Origin: Hofstenia miamia
Lineage: Eukaryota > Xenacoelomorpha > Acoela
DNA length: 64,000 nucleotides
Assembly (NCBI GenBank): GCA_004352715.1
Contig: SCFE01000098.1
Location: 1,596,902-1,660,901 of the forward strand
Direction of reading: 5' to 3'
A program made the position numbers and the translations under genes. Below the pieces are notes generated by a model. It did not search any database. It was not told the origin of the DNA and was given only the letters and a program-made list of their open reading frames with translations. Below, piece by piece: positions 22,900 through 35,149 of this stretch. Positions within the stretch are counted from its first letter, which is position 1. Each line of letters opens with the position of its first letter.

Positions 22900-25400
22900 T
22901 GATCAATCTATTCCGTGTACAACAGAAACAAGAATAATTTATTCACCGTAAGTGTGGTAAAAACAATCAAAACTTGTACAAAAATGATGACCACTATATG
23001 AAAATCTCTAGAAAGCACACGATGAACATTACAATGAATAAGGTATGCAAATAGGATGGCAAGTAACATATTTTAATGTACATTTGAGATAGCATTTGAA
23101 ATTAATTTGTACATGAATATAATATCAACTTTTTTCTGTAATTTAAGTATTGTAAATTCAATTAATGTTAAGCATCAATTTTATTTCGTTAGGACCTTAA
23201 GATAAATATAATGAAAATTGTCACAAAATCTATCAAATATTTCCTTTAAAGAAAAGCAACACTTTAGTGTGCATGGCTTCACTATACACAAAGATTTTGG
23301 AGTGAAATGGTGCAGGCTCATTTAGGGTAAACGCAATCACGGCAAACCTGGAGGGTGTTAAGCCCCCTGTTTTCTCAAAACTAAGGTATTTGTATATAAT
23401 TTTATTAAGTTGTTATTAATTTTCGCATTCCTTTATTACATTGCAAAACTCATTGTTATACATTTATTATAATGATCCCTGTACTTTTTAAAAAACATCC
23501 AAATTATTGTTAGTAATTCACAAATGAGATTTCACAGCAATAAATCACAGGAATTTTGTTTATCAATGCTTACAATAAATATGCATTCTTCAATTATTTT
23601 TTTTCTAAGCAAGTAATAGCTATTGATTGCAAACTGAAATTTTTAATTATTTAAATTGAAATAATCAAAGAATGTTAAAAATTTGTTCCTAAATTTAAAG
23701 TGTTAAATGCTAAAAATTTTTTAAAATCAAAATTTTTGTCATTATCACATCTTGAAATGTTTTTCATTCCCTCAGATTTGAAGTAGATGATTTGCAATTC
23801 AATATTTTTCTGAAGAAGAAACTGCATATAAAAATGAGGGGCAACTAAAAAACGGAAGCATTCGCGCTTTTCTAAAAATGATAATCAAGCCGAGAATATC
23901 TTAGTAAAACCGAATGTTTCCTTATTTTGAAATTGAGAATACTCAGACAACTGTTGTAGAATATAATAGATGAGGTTGAGAACATTATTTATTCAACGTA
24001 ATTATTTACAAATTTATTTTCGTGTGGCACATTTATTATAAGAAAACTCTGAAAAATACTAAAATAATGCTGCAAAAAGAATCTTTTTGAGGGATACTGA
24101 ACTGAAAACTAGTTTTTGCAAGCAATCTTTTTTTCTTGAAAGTTGAATTGCGTACAGATTAATACCAGGTGTCTTTTGAATTTTTGAAATCATATTTTAC
24201 ACATTATTCAATTGAATTTTAAGTTTGTTACTAGTGATTTGAACAAAGAATTTTTCTCAAGAAAACATGCTAAATATTGATATTGAGGTGGATTGAAAGA
24301 AATGTTAGTTACAAAAATTTATCAGTCTAAGCAAAGTCAAAATATTTTGAAAATGGTAATTCAGTGCTTATCCTTAAAACAGCTTGTGGCCTTTAAAATT
24401 ACAACTGTTTTTTTAATCTTTTCCAACTCATTTCTCCAGGACTATTTAGAAATTTGGAAATCCTAAATCATGGAATATCTTTTGGTGAATGTGTTAGAAC
24501 ATAATTTTACTAAGGCGTATTTCTCTAGCTGATGTATTTGAAAATTCCGATTTTTAATGATTTAAATACTCTTTATACCTAATGTTCATGTAATTCTAAA
24601 ATTTAGCTCATGGTAATAATAAAGAACTTTAACTGTTTTTTATATAAAGATAGACCTTCCATGCGCAAAGTCAGAGGTTGCGCCCTCGAAAGCACCGTTG
24701 TTGGAGAATTCTTGCAAAGGCACACATTAATGGGAGGCAACGTTTCCTATACTATGGTGCCTTTTGATTTTGCGTATATTTATTAGTTCGGGAGTAATGT
24801 GCTCATGCCCCTCCCTGATTTTTAGGGGGCTTGACTCCACTGGGTAACCGTTAAAAATATTTTATGCCGTGTATTAAGATAGCACTCAGAATCAAATATG
24901 CATTTAATATATGGCTGAGTACTAGGCTTCACACAATTCTGACCTGAGTTGATTGATGGGAATCTGCTCTGGTTTTAGCTTTGAGAACCTATATCTACAG
25001 CTTTTTTACAACAATTTAATTTCATAAAGCTTAATTAATTTTCTACATTCAATCTCGTAGAGTTTTCTGTTAAATACGTAAAACCTGCAGTTTTCCAGTT
25101 AGCATTGTATTCTATTATCCTTCTCCCTAACTATATGAAGATATACTTAAATTGTTGCTTTGTTTCCATTAAAGAATCTTCTGCTTAACGCAAGCTTATT
25201 ATTGCTTCATCTTTATATAAATCACCTCGGATGGATTTAAGACTCATTGTGTTCTTATTAATAAAAAGAGCAAAACTAATGAAAATATGGCCTAAAAGTA
25301 TTCAACAAAAAATGTGAATACAAGGTTATATATATGTAGATGTTGCTAAACACGACCAATTGCTACATTATCTAATCTCTATCAAAATAGACACTTAATA
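22900..25400. other. Intron-like AT-rich stretch with a possible 1.5-kb hAT-like element
   Basis: No exon was recognised. The string cggcaaacctggagggtgtt (23339-23358) followed by aagccccctg resembles the complement of the stretch at about 24829-24850 (gggggcttgactccactgggtaaccg). This hints at inverted ends of an old element. No target duplication was found. Confidence 0.3.
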
Positions 25401-25419
25401 CGTTTAAGAATTAACTTAT

Positions 25420-27031
25420 ATATATATATGCAAAAATCGAACACTTTGACGAATTATATTTGTAGTACTTTCGGGTATATTATTAGCCTTCATCAGCAAG
25501 GATACACAGCTATTAAAAATAAAGTTTATATATAATGATGGATTGAATGATTGACAGGATGATTGACAGCTTAGCAGAGATGAAGTTTGATTTCGACTTG
25601 ATTGTTAAGTGACAGGCGAATTAATTTGATTGCAATTACTTCGGCTAGCTTTGAAGATGGATGACAGATTATGACTGAAAAATTAGATGACGTGGCGGCA
25701 TGGCTTTGATATGTTCTCGGCTTCTGGTTTGAAGATGTCTTCTAGTGCTCATACTTATGACATTGATATTTATAAACAAGAGAAGAGCGTAGAGACATTG
25801 TAATGGGATCTTTGTTTGAAAAAATGTTGCTGGTTTTGAATGATTGAAGGACAGGCTTTATTTGAGTTGAAGTGAATTTCTTGTTGATATTTTTTACTGA
25901 GGCTTCGAGATTTTTTGAAAGACTAGCGATATAGGGAACTTTCCATTAAATTGTCTTTTTTTCACAAAGTGCAGTTTGAGGCGATGGATTAAGGGCAGCA
26001 TTAGATGAGCGACGGAGAACATTATCAGGATAAGCATTTTGCCGGAGATTTTGAAAGATTGTATCAAAAGCTTCAGTTACTTTTTGATAAGAAGATGATA
26101 GGCGGACAGCTCGGGAAAATATGTTACGAGGAATAGATAACTTATATTGTTTAGAACAGTAGGAATTGAAGGGGATATATAACCCAGTGTTTGAGGGTTT
26201 GATGTAGAGAGAAGTTTCAAACGAATAGGAAGCTCGGTGAAGAGAAACCAATGAAATTGAGATGACTATTGGTTTCTGTTTCTTGGGTAAATTGAATTGA
26301 AGGAAGGAATGAGTTGAGGAAGTGAAGAAATTCGTCAGCTTGATTTTGATTGTCCATTAGACAAAAGATATCGTCGACGTATCACACGTAGAACGAAGGA
26401 AAATTACTTGTAGAGAATTTTGATTCAATAATGTCCATAGCAAAGTTGGCGAATATTGGGCCTAGGGGTGATCCCATAGCCATGCCATCGTGCTGCTGAT
26501 ATAGTTCATTGTTGAAAAAGAAAATAATGTTTGATGAAGCGAGGTGAAGTAATTTTCGAAGTGTAGAACTATCAAAGGGAAAAAGATCAGAAGGCGTAAG
26601 ACTAATAATGTGATCGATGGTTTTGGAGATAGGAATTGAAGTGAAAAGACTTTTGACGTCGTAGCTGACCATGATTTTATTAGAAGGATTGATATCTTTG
26701 ATTCTTGCGAGGAAATCAAATGTGTCTTCTAAGATAAATGACCTAGGCATGAAGGATTTAAGACGTTCATCAACCCATTTAGATAATGTTTTGGTGTGAG
26801 CTTTAACCATAGACAGGATAGGACAATAAGGAGGAGATTTAGAGTCCTTATGAATTTTGCAAAGACCATAAAGACGAGGAGGCTGCGATCCAGTAGAATG
26901 GAAGTTTTGATATAGTGCTGGGGGGATTTTGCCAGATTTCTTATGACGGAGTAGTTCTTTTTTGAATGAATTTTCTTGAGCGAAGTTGGAGTGCGACGTT
27001 TGCTGTTGAGTTTTTTTATTTTGGATTGATT

Positions 27032-27066
<35 letters not shown>

Positions 27067-28173
27067 NGCGATATAGGGAACTTTCCATTAAATTGTCTTT
27101 TTTTCACAAAGTGCAGTTTGAGGCGATGGATTAAGGGCAGCATTAGATGAGCGACGGAGAACATTATCAGGATAAGCATTTTGCCGGAGATTTTGAAAGA
27201 TTGTATCAAAAGCTTCAGTTACTTTTTGATAAGAAGATGATAGGCGGACGGCTCGGGAAAATAAGTTACGAGGAATAGATAACTTATATTGTTTAGAACA
27301 GTAGGAATTGAAGGGGATATATAACCCAGTGTTTGAGGGTTTGATGTAGAGAGAAGTTTCAAACGAATAGGAAGCTCGGTGAAGAGAAACCAATGAAATT
27401 GAGATGACTATTGGTTTCTGTTTCTTGGGTAAATTGAATTGAAGGAAGGAATGAGTTGAGGAAGTGAAGAAATTCGTCAGCTTGATTTTGATTGTCCATT
27501 AGACAAAAGATATCGTCGACGTATCACACGTAGAACGAAGGAAAATTACTTGTAGAGAATTTTGATTCAATAATGTCCATAGCAAAGTTGGCGAATATTG
27601 GGCCTAGGGGTGATCCCATAGCCATGCCATCGTGCTGCTGATATAGTTCATTGTTGAAAAAGAAAATAATGTTTGATGAAGCGAGGTGAAGTAATTTTCG
27701 AAGTGTAGAACTATCAAAGGGAAAAAGATCAGAAGGCGTAAGACTAATAATGTGATCGATGGTTTTGGAGATAGGAATTGAAGTGAAAAGACTTTTGACG
27801 TCGTAGCTGACCATGATTTTATTAGAAGGATTGATATCTTTGATTCTTGCGAGGAAATCAAATGTGTCTTCTAAGATAAATGACCTAGGCATGAAGGATT
27901 TAAGACGTTCATCAACCCATTTAGATAATGTTTTGGTGTGAGCTTTAACCATAGACAGGATAGGACAATAAGGAGGAGATTTAGAGTCCTTATGAATTTT
28001 GCAAAGACCATAAAGACGAGGAGGCTGCGATCCAGTAGAATGGAAGTTTTGATATAGTGCTGGGGGGATTTTGCCAGATTTCTTATGACGGAGTAGTTCT
28101 TTTTTGAATGAATTTTCTTGAGCGAAGTTGGAGTGCGACGTTTGCTGTTGAGTTTTTTTATTTTGGATTGATT

Positions 28174-28215
<42 letters not shown>
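25420..28215 (-). mobile_element. Penelope-like retroelement (PLE), inactive, middle part present twice
   Basis: The reverse transcriptase is of the Penelope type. It reads PPRLYGLCKIHKDSKSPPYC, then IMVSYDVKSLFTSIP (motif A), then DGMAMGSPLGPIFANF (motif B), then YVDDIFCLMDNQ (motif C) and a thumb with FNSYCSKQYKLSIPRN. Two copies, 25926-27066 and 27068-28207, are nearly identical and lie in the same orientation, separated by a (TA)n array and one N. Each has an in-frame TGA directly before YVDD and a later frameshift. No GIY-YIG endonuclease could be read in the 25420-25925 part, which ends in a hammerhead-like terminal sequence. The element sits in the introns of the unrecognised coiled-coil gene. 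Confidence 0.85.
25440..25510 (-). ncRNA. Hammerhead-ribozyme-like motif at the PLE terminus
   Basis: On the minus strand CTGATGA (25496-25490) is followed 17 nt later by GAAA (25472-25469), and GTC (25450-25448) lies about 18 nt further on. This is the order of the type I hammerhead core. Penelope-like elements are known to carry hammerhead ribozymes in their terminal repeats. Helix II can pair through GG...CC, and the bases around CTT/AAG could form helix I. Pairing is weak with mismatches next to the core, so the copy is probably decayed. Confidence 0.45.
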
Positions 28216-28218
<3 letters not shown>

Positions 28219-28306
28219 GTACAAATTGCACAATAGCAAATGCAAAAAATAATGATCGCATATATATAAAAGGCTACTTTAATACAAAAATAAGATTAAT
28301 ATGTAC

Positions 28307-31300
28307 CTTCTTGTAAATCCCCTCCAAAGTTTATGTGGCAATTAATTAAGCTTAAGCCACAACTGACCATGGGTTGGCTTTCATTTTGAATAGAAGGTAC
28401 CATATCTTGCATGTTCTCAACATCATTTTTTTTATCATCAGGTTTTTCAGCTGTTTTTTCATTTTCTGTTTTCATTTGCTGACTTTGAAGTTGGTGCATC
28501 ATCTCAAGCCATTTTTGTTTTGATTGCTCTCGTTTCTAATTGAGTTGGTAACACGTTTTAGTAAAGACAGGTAGTAAAAAAAAGCTTAACCACAATTCAT
28601 ATTCACTTACACCAATATTTCAAAGTTTTGCTATTTTCAATGTAATTCAACAAGAATTTAACATAAAAAGTTTAGAATTAGATTTTTCATAGTAACCCTA
28701 TTTTCACTGGGAATTTTTCAAAATCTGTGATTACATCAACAAAAAATATTTCAAAATTTGCAACTCATGAACTAATGAAGCTATTTAAAGTCTAAAAACA
28801 CTACAAGATAGAGAATTGTCTCCTCTTTCATTTTCGTCTGAAATTTGTGATCTGGCCCTGTCCCCTACTGAGCGACAAACTCTAACTTTGCACACGTTGC
28901 GTCTGGCCGCGATTCATACAGATTGTCTTCAATAAACAAAATATTTTAGGGTAGTTGCTCCCATCGGAATTAAACCACCTCTTTATCTGAATATTAAGTA
29001 TAGAAATAATTTGAATATTTTTACAAAAATCAAATTTCTCATTAAAAAAATTTATATTTATATGTAATTTACACATAAGCAAATGTTTTAACATATATCT
29101 TCATCATTGCATGAGCGGCCACTACCCTATAGATGTGTCCATGTAAGAACCTTTTAATATTTCTTAACAGGCTTGGAGAAAATTGTTCAAAATGTTGACA
29201 AATCGGGCTGTTACGTAAAATTTACACCGGTGGAAATAGAGTTAAAGAACTGACATACTGACATAAAAACACAGAATAGCTGAACACAAAAAGTATACTC
29301 AGTTTCATCTAATAAGATTTTTTTTTGAAAAATTATGAAAAATTTTAATATTACTACACTTAGAACAGGAAAGCTAGAGCTAGAGGTTATAGCACAATGC
29401 ATGTGCTTTATCACAAAAAGTGTATCAGGGGGGGGGGCACGGGACACTGATCCCTTAAATATAATTGTTAATTGTACTTAAATTGAAAATAACTTTAAAA
29501 TGTTAATAAAAATAATGTTGTCAACCCTTTGATGATTGCCTGTGCCACTGATTGTCGTAATATCAATTATTTTAAACTTCACCTTCCAGAAGACTTTTCC
29601 TATTGTCACTAATAGTAGATATTAGAATTGTCGAAGAACACATAAAGTCATAGCATAATTTTGATACAAATTTGGGTTTATAATCCTTTTATCAACAATA
29701 AAATTGCTATGAAGAACTAAAACCTTCTCAATAATCTAAGTGTAAAATTTAGGCATTCGTTTTGTAACTTCTTAATGGCAACGCAATGTTGCTAACAAGT
29801 GTAGCAATTTCAGCATATACTCAAGTCCAGCATTCAAAATCCATTAAATATTCATACCCAAATGGTTTACTAAGTGTCCAGCCGTAATCTTAATCACAAT
29901 AAATAAACTTATTACAATATTATTTTGTATCTATTAGTCTTATTAATGTACTAGCTTGGTACGGTGATATATTTCTATAAAAAATAAATATACTTGATCT
30001 CTTGCAAGTCGTTTCTGATGCTTCAACTGCTGCTTCAGCAATTTCTTTGAGTCATTTTTTTCTTTCTTAATGCGCAGTTCGATTGGACCTGCAGATTTAA
30101 TACCAGAAATTAATTTGTCAACGAGTTTCTCGTTTTGATTAGCGATTTCCAAAGCTTCGTTACGCTTAGAAACCTCTTGCGTTTTGTGAATACGATATCC
30201 CACCTCCCTTTTTAATTCGGATAATTCATGTAATGAGGCTTGCAATATCTGGTTTAGTTGAGCGGTAGCCCTTTTATTTGATGCATTATTTCCACATTGA
30301 TGGTCCATCATACTATTCGCAACCTAAATTTTACGTTACTTGCATTAATTTCCTGAAATTCAAAGCTGTTAGCTGTTTTGTTTGCGCTAAAATAAAAGCC
30401 TAAAAATGATATTTCCTGAAAATGCTCAATATATTAAGTAAATTATATTCTTGTTTCTGCATTCCCTAAATTGTTGTTGAACGTACACATTCAAATTAAA
30501 TTTGTGCTTGTTAAAAGTCTATGCACAAATCTGTGGAATGTACTATAGGAGAGAAAATACCTAACATACATTCACAAAGAAGGCTTTTTAGTGCAAAAAC
30601 GGCAGAACATCTTGTAGGTCGTAAGCTTAGTTATAATATAACATAGATATCCCCTGCAATATATATATATATATATATATAGAAAATGCTATTCGAAATC
30701 AGCATAAAAAATAAGGTATAAATATGTGAAAAATATTTAATTTTACTGAGGGTACTATTCTGCAATAACACCAATATTTCCTTGATTTAGGGTTAATAAA
30801 CAAACGAATTTGTCTTAATTCTGGATTGGATGCTGATTGTGACTCATATTCCAAGATAGATGTTAGAATAAAGCAGCTATCATATAGTATCACTAATTAT
30901 GATTTGCGAAGTGTGTTGACATTTCTGTTATGAATAACATAGTATTAGCTTACTGGAAGATACATAAATAATAATTTTTGACCTTTGCACGTCAAATTAA
31001 TTTTGGCAAACTAGTGGTAGTTAATCAGAGAGAAACTTCTCTTCTGCAGCGTCAGCTTTTACATTCCATCTTTAAAAGCTTAGATCCAGTAACAACTGAG
31101 ACGTTGGAATCACTAATTTTTTATCATAATGGGGGATTTTGAGGGGATTCTAAAATTTTTGTATATTATGATAGAGTTTGTTTGATTAAAGACTACTTAA
31201 AGTAGTCTCTTGGTTTAGTTTAGTTATTATCTTTGTAAATCTGTTCGCACAAAAATAGCATTTGGCCTCGATCAATAAATAAAAAACTGCATCACAAAAA

Positions 31301-32003
31301 GAGGAAATTTTCATTTTTTAAGCTTACAATCATCAAAACATAAACCGCTTTATTATGCTCATACAATGACAGCAAAAAACCGTTTAATTTTTGTAGTAAT
31401 ATTTTCGTAAAATGATTTTGTTTTTGCCTGTTGGTAATTATTCACAATTGAATAAACCCTAGTAAGAATAGCAGTAGGCAGTAGTAAATTCGGGTCAAGC
31501 CTGGGTTGGGCTAATACGTATCATGTTTGAGCGGGGTCGTGCAGGAAAAAACGGCTCAATTCCATCTCTGGTGAGATTGTAGGGATGTATTAATTTATCA
31601 TCAGCGTTTTGACTAGAAGCTCGTAACTGAAACATTCATTTTTACGAAATTTCAGTAAAGCAGTAGTCCATAGCTCAAAAACTACGTTACAAAAATTTTC
31701 CCTATGCAATTTTTCCGGCGTGTTATATAATACGCAGTGCCGCAGCTCACATTAGATAGACCCATTCACAATTCGCTATGTTTAAAAACTACATAAATTT
31801 ACCACACTGGGATCACACTGACAGCTTGGAGGTTGGTTCTGTGGACCACTGATAACTTGATTAATTAAGCTATGAAGCAGAGCGTCATCGAGTGCATCCT
31901 TCTTTGAGTCACTTTTAGGGTTTGCATTATTAATGACAATGTTTGGTATTTGAGTATTTGATGATTTTCGTGAACCAAACCTCCACCTTCGTTTCTTAAC
32001 CAT
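28307..32003 (-). CDS. Unrecognised coiled-coil gene, three consecutive exons
   Basis: Three minus-strand exons join in phase. Exon a (from about 32003 to 31803) has MVKKRRWRFGSRKSSN and DDALLHSLINQVIS, ending CAGTGTG|GTAAAT. Exon b (30323-29994) starts after aatttag and reads VANSMMDHQCGNNASNKRA, then QASLHELSELKREVGYRI, then a Lys/Gln/Leu-rich heptad-like stretch to KRLARDQ|GTATAT. Exon c (28535-28307) starts KREQSKQKWLEMMHQLQS and ends CAAGAAG|GTACAT. Exons a-b and b-c are both phase 0. The joined protein has a basic N-terminus and a long charged helix, likely a coiled coil, then an acidic region. I do not recognise the family. The start codon is uncertain, because a splice acceptor (atttag) lies 5 bp before the chosen ATG. 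Confidence 0.6.
30659..30681. repeat. (TA)n microsatellite
   Basis: A plain TA run of about 23 bp within an intron of the coiled-coil gene. Confidence 0.85.
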
Positions 32004-33173
32004 TAATCTAAATTGCAAATTAAGCATTTTACTTTTATTTATTCTATGCTTGATAGATGAACCACGTGTAAAACTGAAGATCATCCACCAAGCGTAGATT
32101 ATGAATTAAGAACGTAGATCGGGTTCGACTAATCAATTCTATTAATTAGTTGGTTGTAAAATTATTGCTAAAATGCATGGACAATTAGCCTGAAAAATCT
32201 TAGCAGTATTGTATCTCAATATTCTTCTCAGGCCAAATTTTGGAAAGGAAGTTATCGGCTTTCTTATGAACTGGAAATTTCTATGGTCGAAATTAATAAT
32301 GCAAAGAATTAGTTCTCTGGATTATATAATTTCCCATAAAATACATTCCAAAATACCAATAGTTTGTGAGCCTTATTAACAATTGAGACATTTTGATTCT
32401 ATGTATGCAATATAAATTTGCTGCTAATCGATATTTCAAATTTTTAGTTTAAAATCCACAGGTAGACTACCCAAGCACAACTAAGAAGCACCCTGCACAA
32501 TGTCAGAGACTATGAAGTCTAAAAATTCAAAATTAATCAGAATTTTAAAACGTAAATGAAGGTTGAGACAAATCCCTATGGATGTTTCCATATCTATAGG
32601 TTTATATATAATTCTTACACTTTAGTCTCTTACATGTACTTATACAAAAAATCTTCGAACTTCTAGCCCCCTCCTGCTCTTTAAGGGATTTGGAATCTGA
32701 AGTTTTGGCTATGTCAATAGCTCTGTCAAATACACGCGAATGGTACTCAACTCTATTCGACCCGGGCCTTTTGTGCTATTCAGCCCTATCTAACTCTAGA
32801 TTGGACTAAGAAACCTTACAAAAATCTTCTTCATATCGTCAAATCAAATTAGAATGACATATATGTGATGTCATCATTATAATTTCGATGAATTCAACAA
32901 ATCTTAAAAATTGCGCATTTTTTTTGAAATGATGTAGTTAAAATGTTGTTAGAATTCATTCCTTAGGTATCAAATATAATTTTCTTGCTTACTTTACTTA
33001 CTTTTTAAAGTTATTTACAAGAAATTATGGAGGTATAGAAACACTAATAAAATTTGAAAAATACTGTTAAAAATCATGTATTTGATTTTATTGCAAATGG
33101 AACGGATAAGAAATTAATCGAAATCGGGAATTTGAAGCTCTTTCTTGGTGATAGAGGGCTCAGATATCACTAG

Positions 33174-33704
33174 TTTAAAGCCACAGTTAGACTAGTGATT
33201 GGTTGAGAAAGATGATCTATCACATTTGAAAGAATTCCACGTCTAACCACACGAGATAATTAGCGATGTGATGACACGGCCGTGGCTAGGGGAGGGCCGG
33301 GGGCCATGGCCCTCCCTGTTGAGTCACTGGGCCCCCCTTCCTCTTGGCATCCTTGATGCCAATCTCCATAGTATTAATTCTAATATTCTGTAACTCAGTT
33401 AGAGTGAATATATTTTAGTTGAAATATATAAAATACTAATGCTATTCTATTTAAAAATTCAATGAAAAAGTGTTAAACTATTTCATACGAGTAAAACTAT
33501 GATTAATTTATTGAAATTTACGGGCCATGGCCCCCCTAATTTTCAAATGCAAGCCACGGGCCTGTGTGATGATCACAAAAAAATCGAACCCGCACGATTT
33601 CTTTGTTATCGTCACATCGCTAATTATCTCGGGTGGTTAGACGTGCGATTCAATCAAAATGTGATAGATAACTTTTAACCAATCGCTAGTCTAACCGTGG
33701 CCTA
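33174..33704. mobile_element. MITE with long inverted arms, split by a second MITE
   Basis: The left arm (about 33174-33274) and right arm (about 33590-33704) are imperfect reverse complements over roughly 95 bp. Matching phrases include cagttagactagtgattggtt against aaccaatcgctagtctaacc, and gagataattagcgatgtga against its complement tcacatcgctaattatctc. There is no coding capacity. Target duplication is not obvious, so the superfamily is open. A hAT-type element sits between the arms. Confidence 0.7.
33275..33564. mobile_element. hAT-type MITE (290 bp) nested in the preceding element
   Basis: It starts cacggccgtggct and ends agccacgggcctg, an inverted terminal repeat. It is flanked by a perfect 8-bp direct repeat, tgtgatga (33267-33274 and 33565-33572), the hallmark of hAT insertion. 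GC-rich ends with runs of G and C around an AT-rich core are also typical of the superfamily. The perfect duplication indicates a later insertion than the surrounding MITE. Confidence 0.8.
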
Positions 33705-33711
33705 ATGCCTA

Positions 33712-33993
33712 GTGTATTGGTGGTCAAATAAAAATAAAAGTTTTGGACTTTTAAGGCATATGAATTATAAACTAGGGCTTGATCTACTAAAATATAATAG
33801 CAATGTAGCAATTATTGGAGAAGCTTACTTAAAGCCTATGTTAGGATTGCTGGATATAATACATATTGAAGGGTTTGTGAAGTATGCACTTGTACAGATA
33901 TTGGATACAAAAACAGTCATAGAAGTTGAGGTCTTTGTATTTGTTCAAAAGAAGAAATTTCTGCTACTATTTTTGAAAAGCCAACGGAGATAA
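33712..33993 (+). CDS. Unassigned reading frame of 93 codons
   Basis: The frame contains KSFGLLRHMNYKLGLDLLKY and IHIEGFVKYALVQILDTK. It is longer than most chance frames here and begins just after the nested MITE. No family was recognised and no splice sites support it. Confidence 0.2.
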   Translation: MYWWSNKNKSFGLLRHMNYKLGLDLLKYNSNVAIIGEAYLKPMLGLLDIIHIEGFVKYALVQILDTKTVIEVEVFVFVQKKKFLLLFLKSQRR

Positions 33994-34649
33994 AAACGTT
34001 ATATATCAAAATCAAACAGAATGTTTTCTAAAGTCAGTACTCATTGCTCTAGTCTACTGTCTCTTTCTCCAATATATTAATTAGTTATAACCTCAATAAG
34101 GTAGATTTTAGTGTCATATTTGGCCAGTTAAATATGGATGTATTTGTGAGTCTCTTCAACATAGGACATTCAAAAATTTGCTCACATTGAGTTTCAAATC
34201 GGATCATGACAAGCCGATTAATTTAGATCATAAAGAAAACACTTTCCCAAAAACATAAAATATAAGGAAATGGTTGGTAGATTTCGATTGGTCATTTGTG
34301 TTAATCACAGATACTTCTTGCTAATGCTATATTTTCTCATGAGGTTATTATCAAAAGATCCTTACTATGTGACACCTCTGATCAAAATGTTGCTGCTAAC
34401 ATGAAGTCTGGACAAACTCATTGCAGATTTAAAGAAGTTTCACATTTCTTTAGTCATTTACTTAGAATGTCGGCGCAGAAGGCATAAGGACTGCACAACC
34501 TGCTATTGCTATAAAAATACGCCTTGCAGTGTTGTTATAAAATTGCGAAATTTGCTCTGTATATGCATACAATCGCTTTTCAACATAATCAATATTTTAC
34601 TGGGTAATGCTTAATGTTTCACCGAAATACGCCAATTTATTCAACTTTC

Positions 34650-35120
34650 CTTGAAATAGGTCATAAAAGGAAAAAGATGAAATATGCGCAGAAATTTATT
34701 CAGTTAAAGCATATGCAAAAACAAGCGTTATGCACTTCTCATAAAGATCTGGGATTCGAATGGGATCTTCTCTTGTTCTTGTAGAGTTAGATAACACTTT
34801 TGCTATTCCATGTATTTGATTGGTATACCAATTTATACTGCATAATAAAACGTTATCTCATCATCACATTTTATTAATGATATTTTTTGAATTTTGGTCA
34901 CATTTTTTAAACATAAGAGACGTCAACTTCGAACCTTAGACATTGCATTCAGAGAAACTTCGAGGTGTTGAAAATACATTTTTAGTGATGCACAAATAGA
35001 ATTTTTTGCATCAATTAATGAAGTTTCTGGAATTTCCATTAACTACTTTTGAATGTTCCATCGTGTGAAAGGCTTTTTTATAATCAACAATGACAATTTT
35101 TATTTATATTTTTAAAACCT
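34650..35120 (-). pseudogene. Strongly decayed LINE reverse transcriptase
   Basis: On the minus strand KIVIVDYKKAFHTMEHSKVV (35100-35043) matches RT motif A of the DYKKAFDS(I/V)EH type. Downstream, REDPIRIPDLYEK resembles a damaged motif B (QGDPISPKLF). Stops and frame breaks are frequent. The DYKKAF form points to an RTE/R-type LINE different from the other families in the window. Confidence 0.45.
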
Positions 35121-35149
35121 GGTCAACTACAAGCTTCTGGGGAACCAAA

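Noticed and set aside
29420-29452. G10-type run followed by cacgggacactg resembling a hAT end
   Set aside because: No partner end or target duplication was found within reach.
32100-32130. gggttcgact string resembling a tRNA T-arm
   Set aside because: No matching acceptor, D or anticodon arms could be folded around it.
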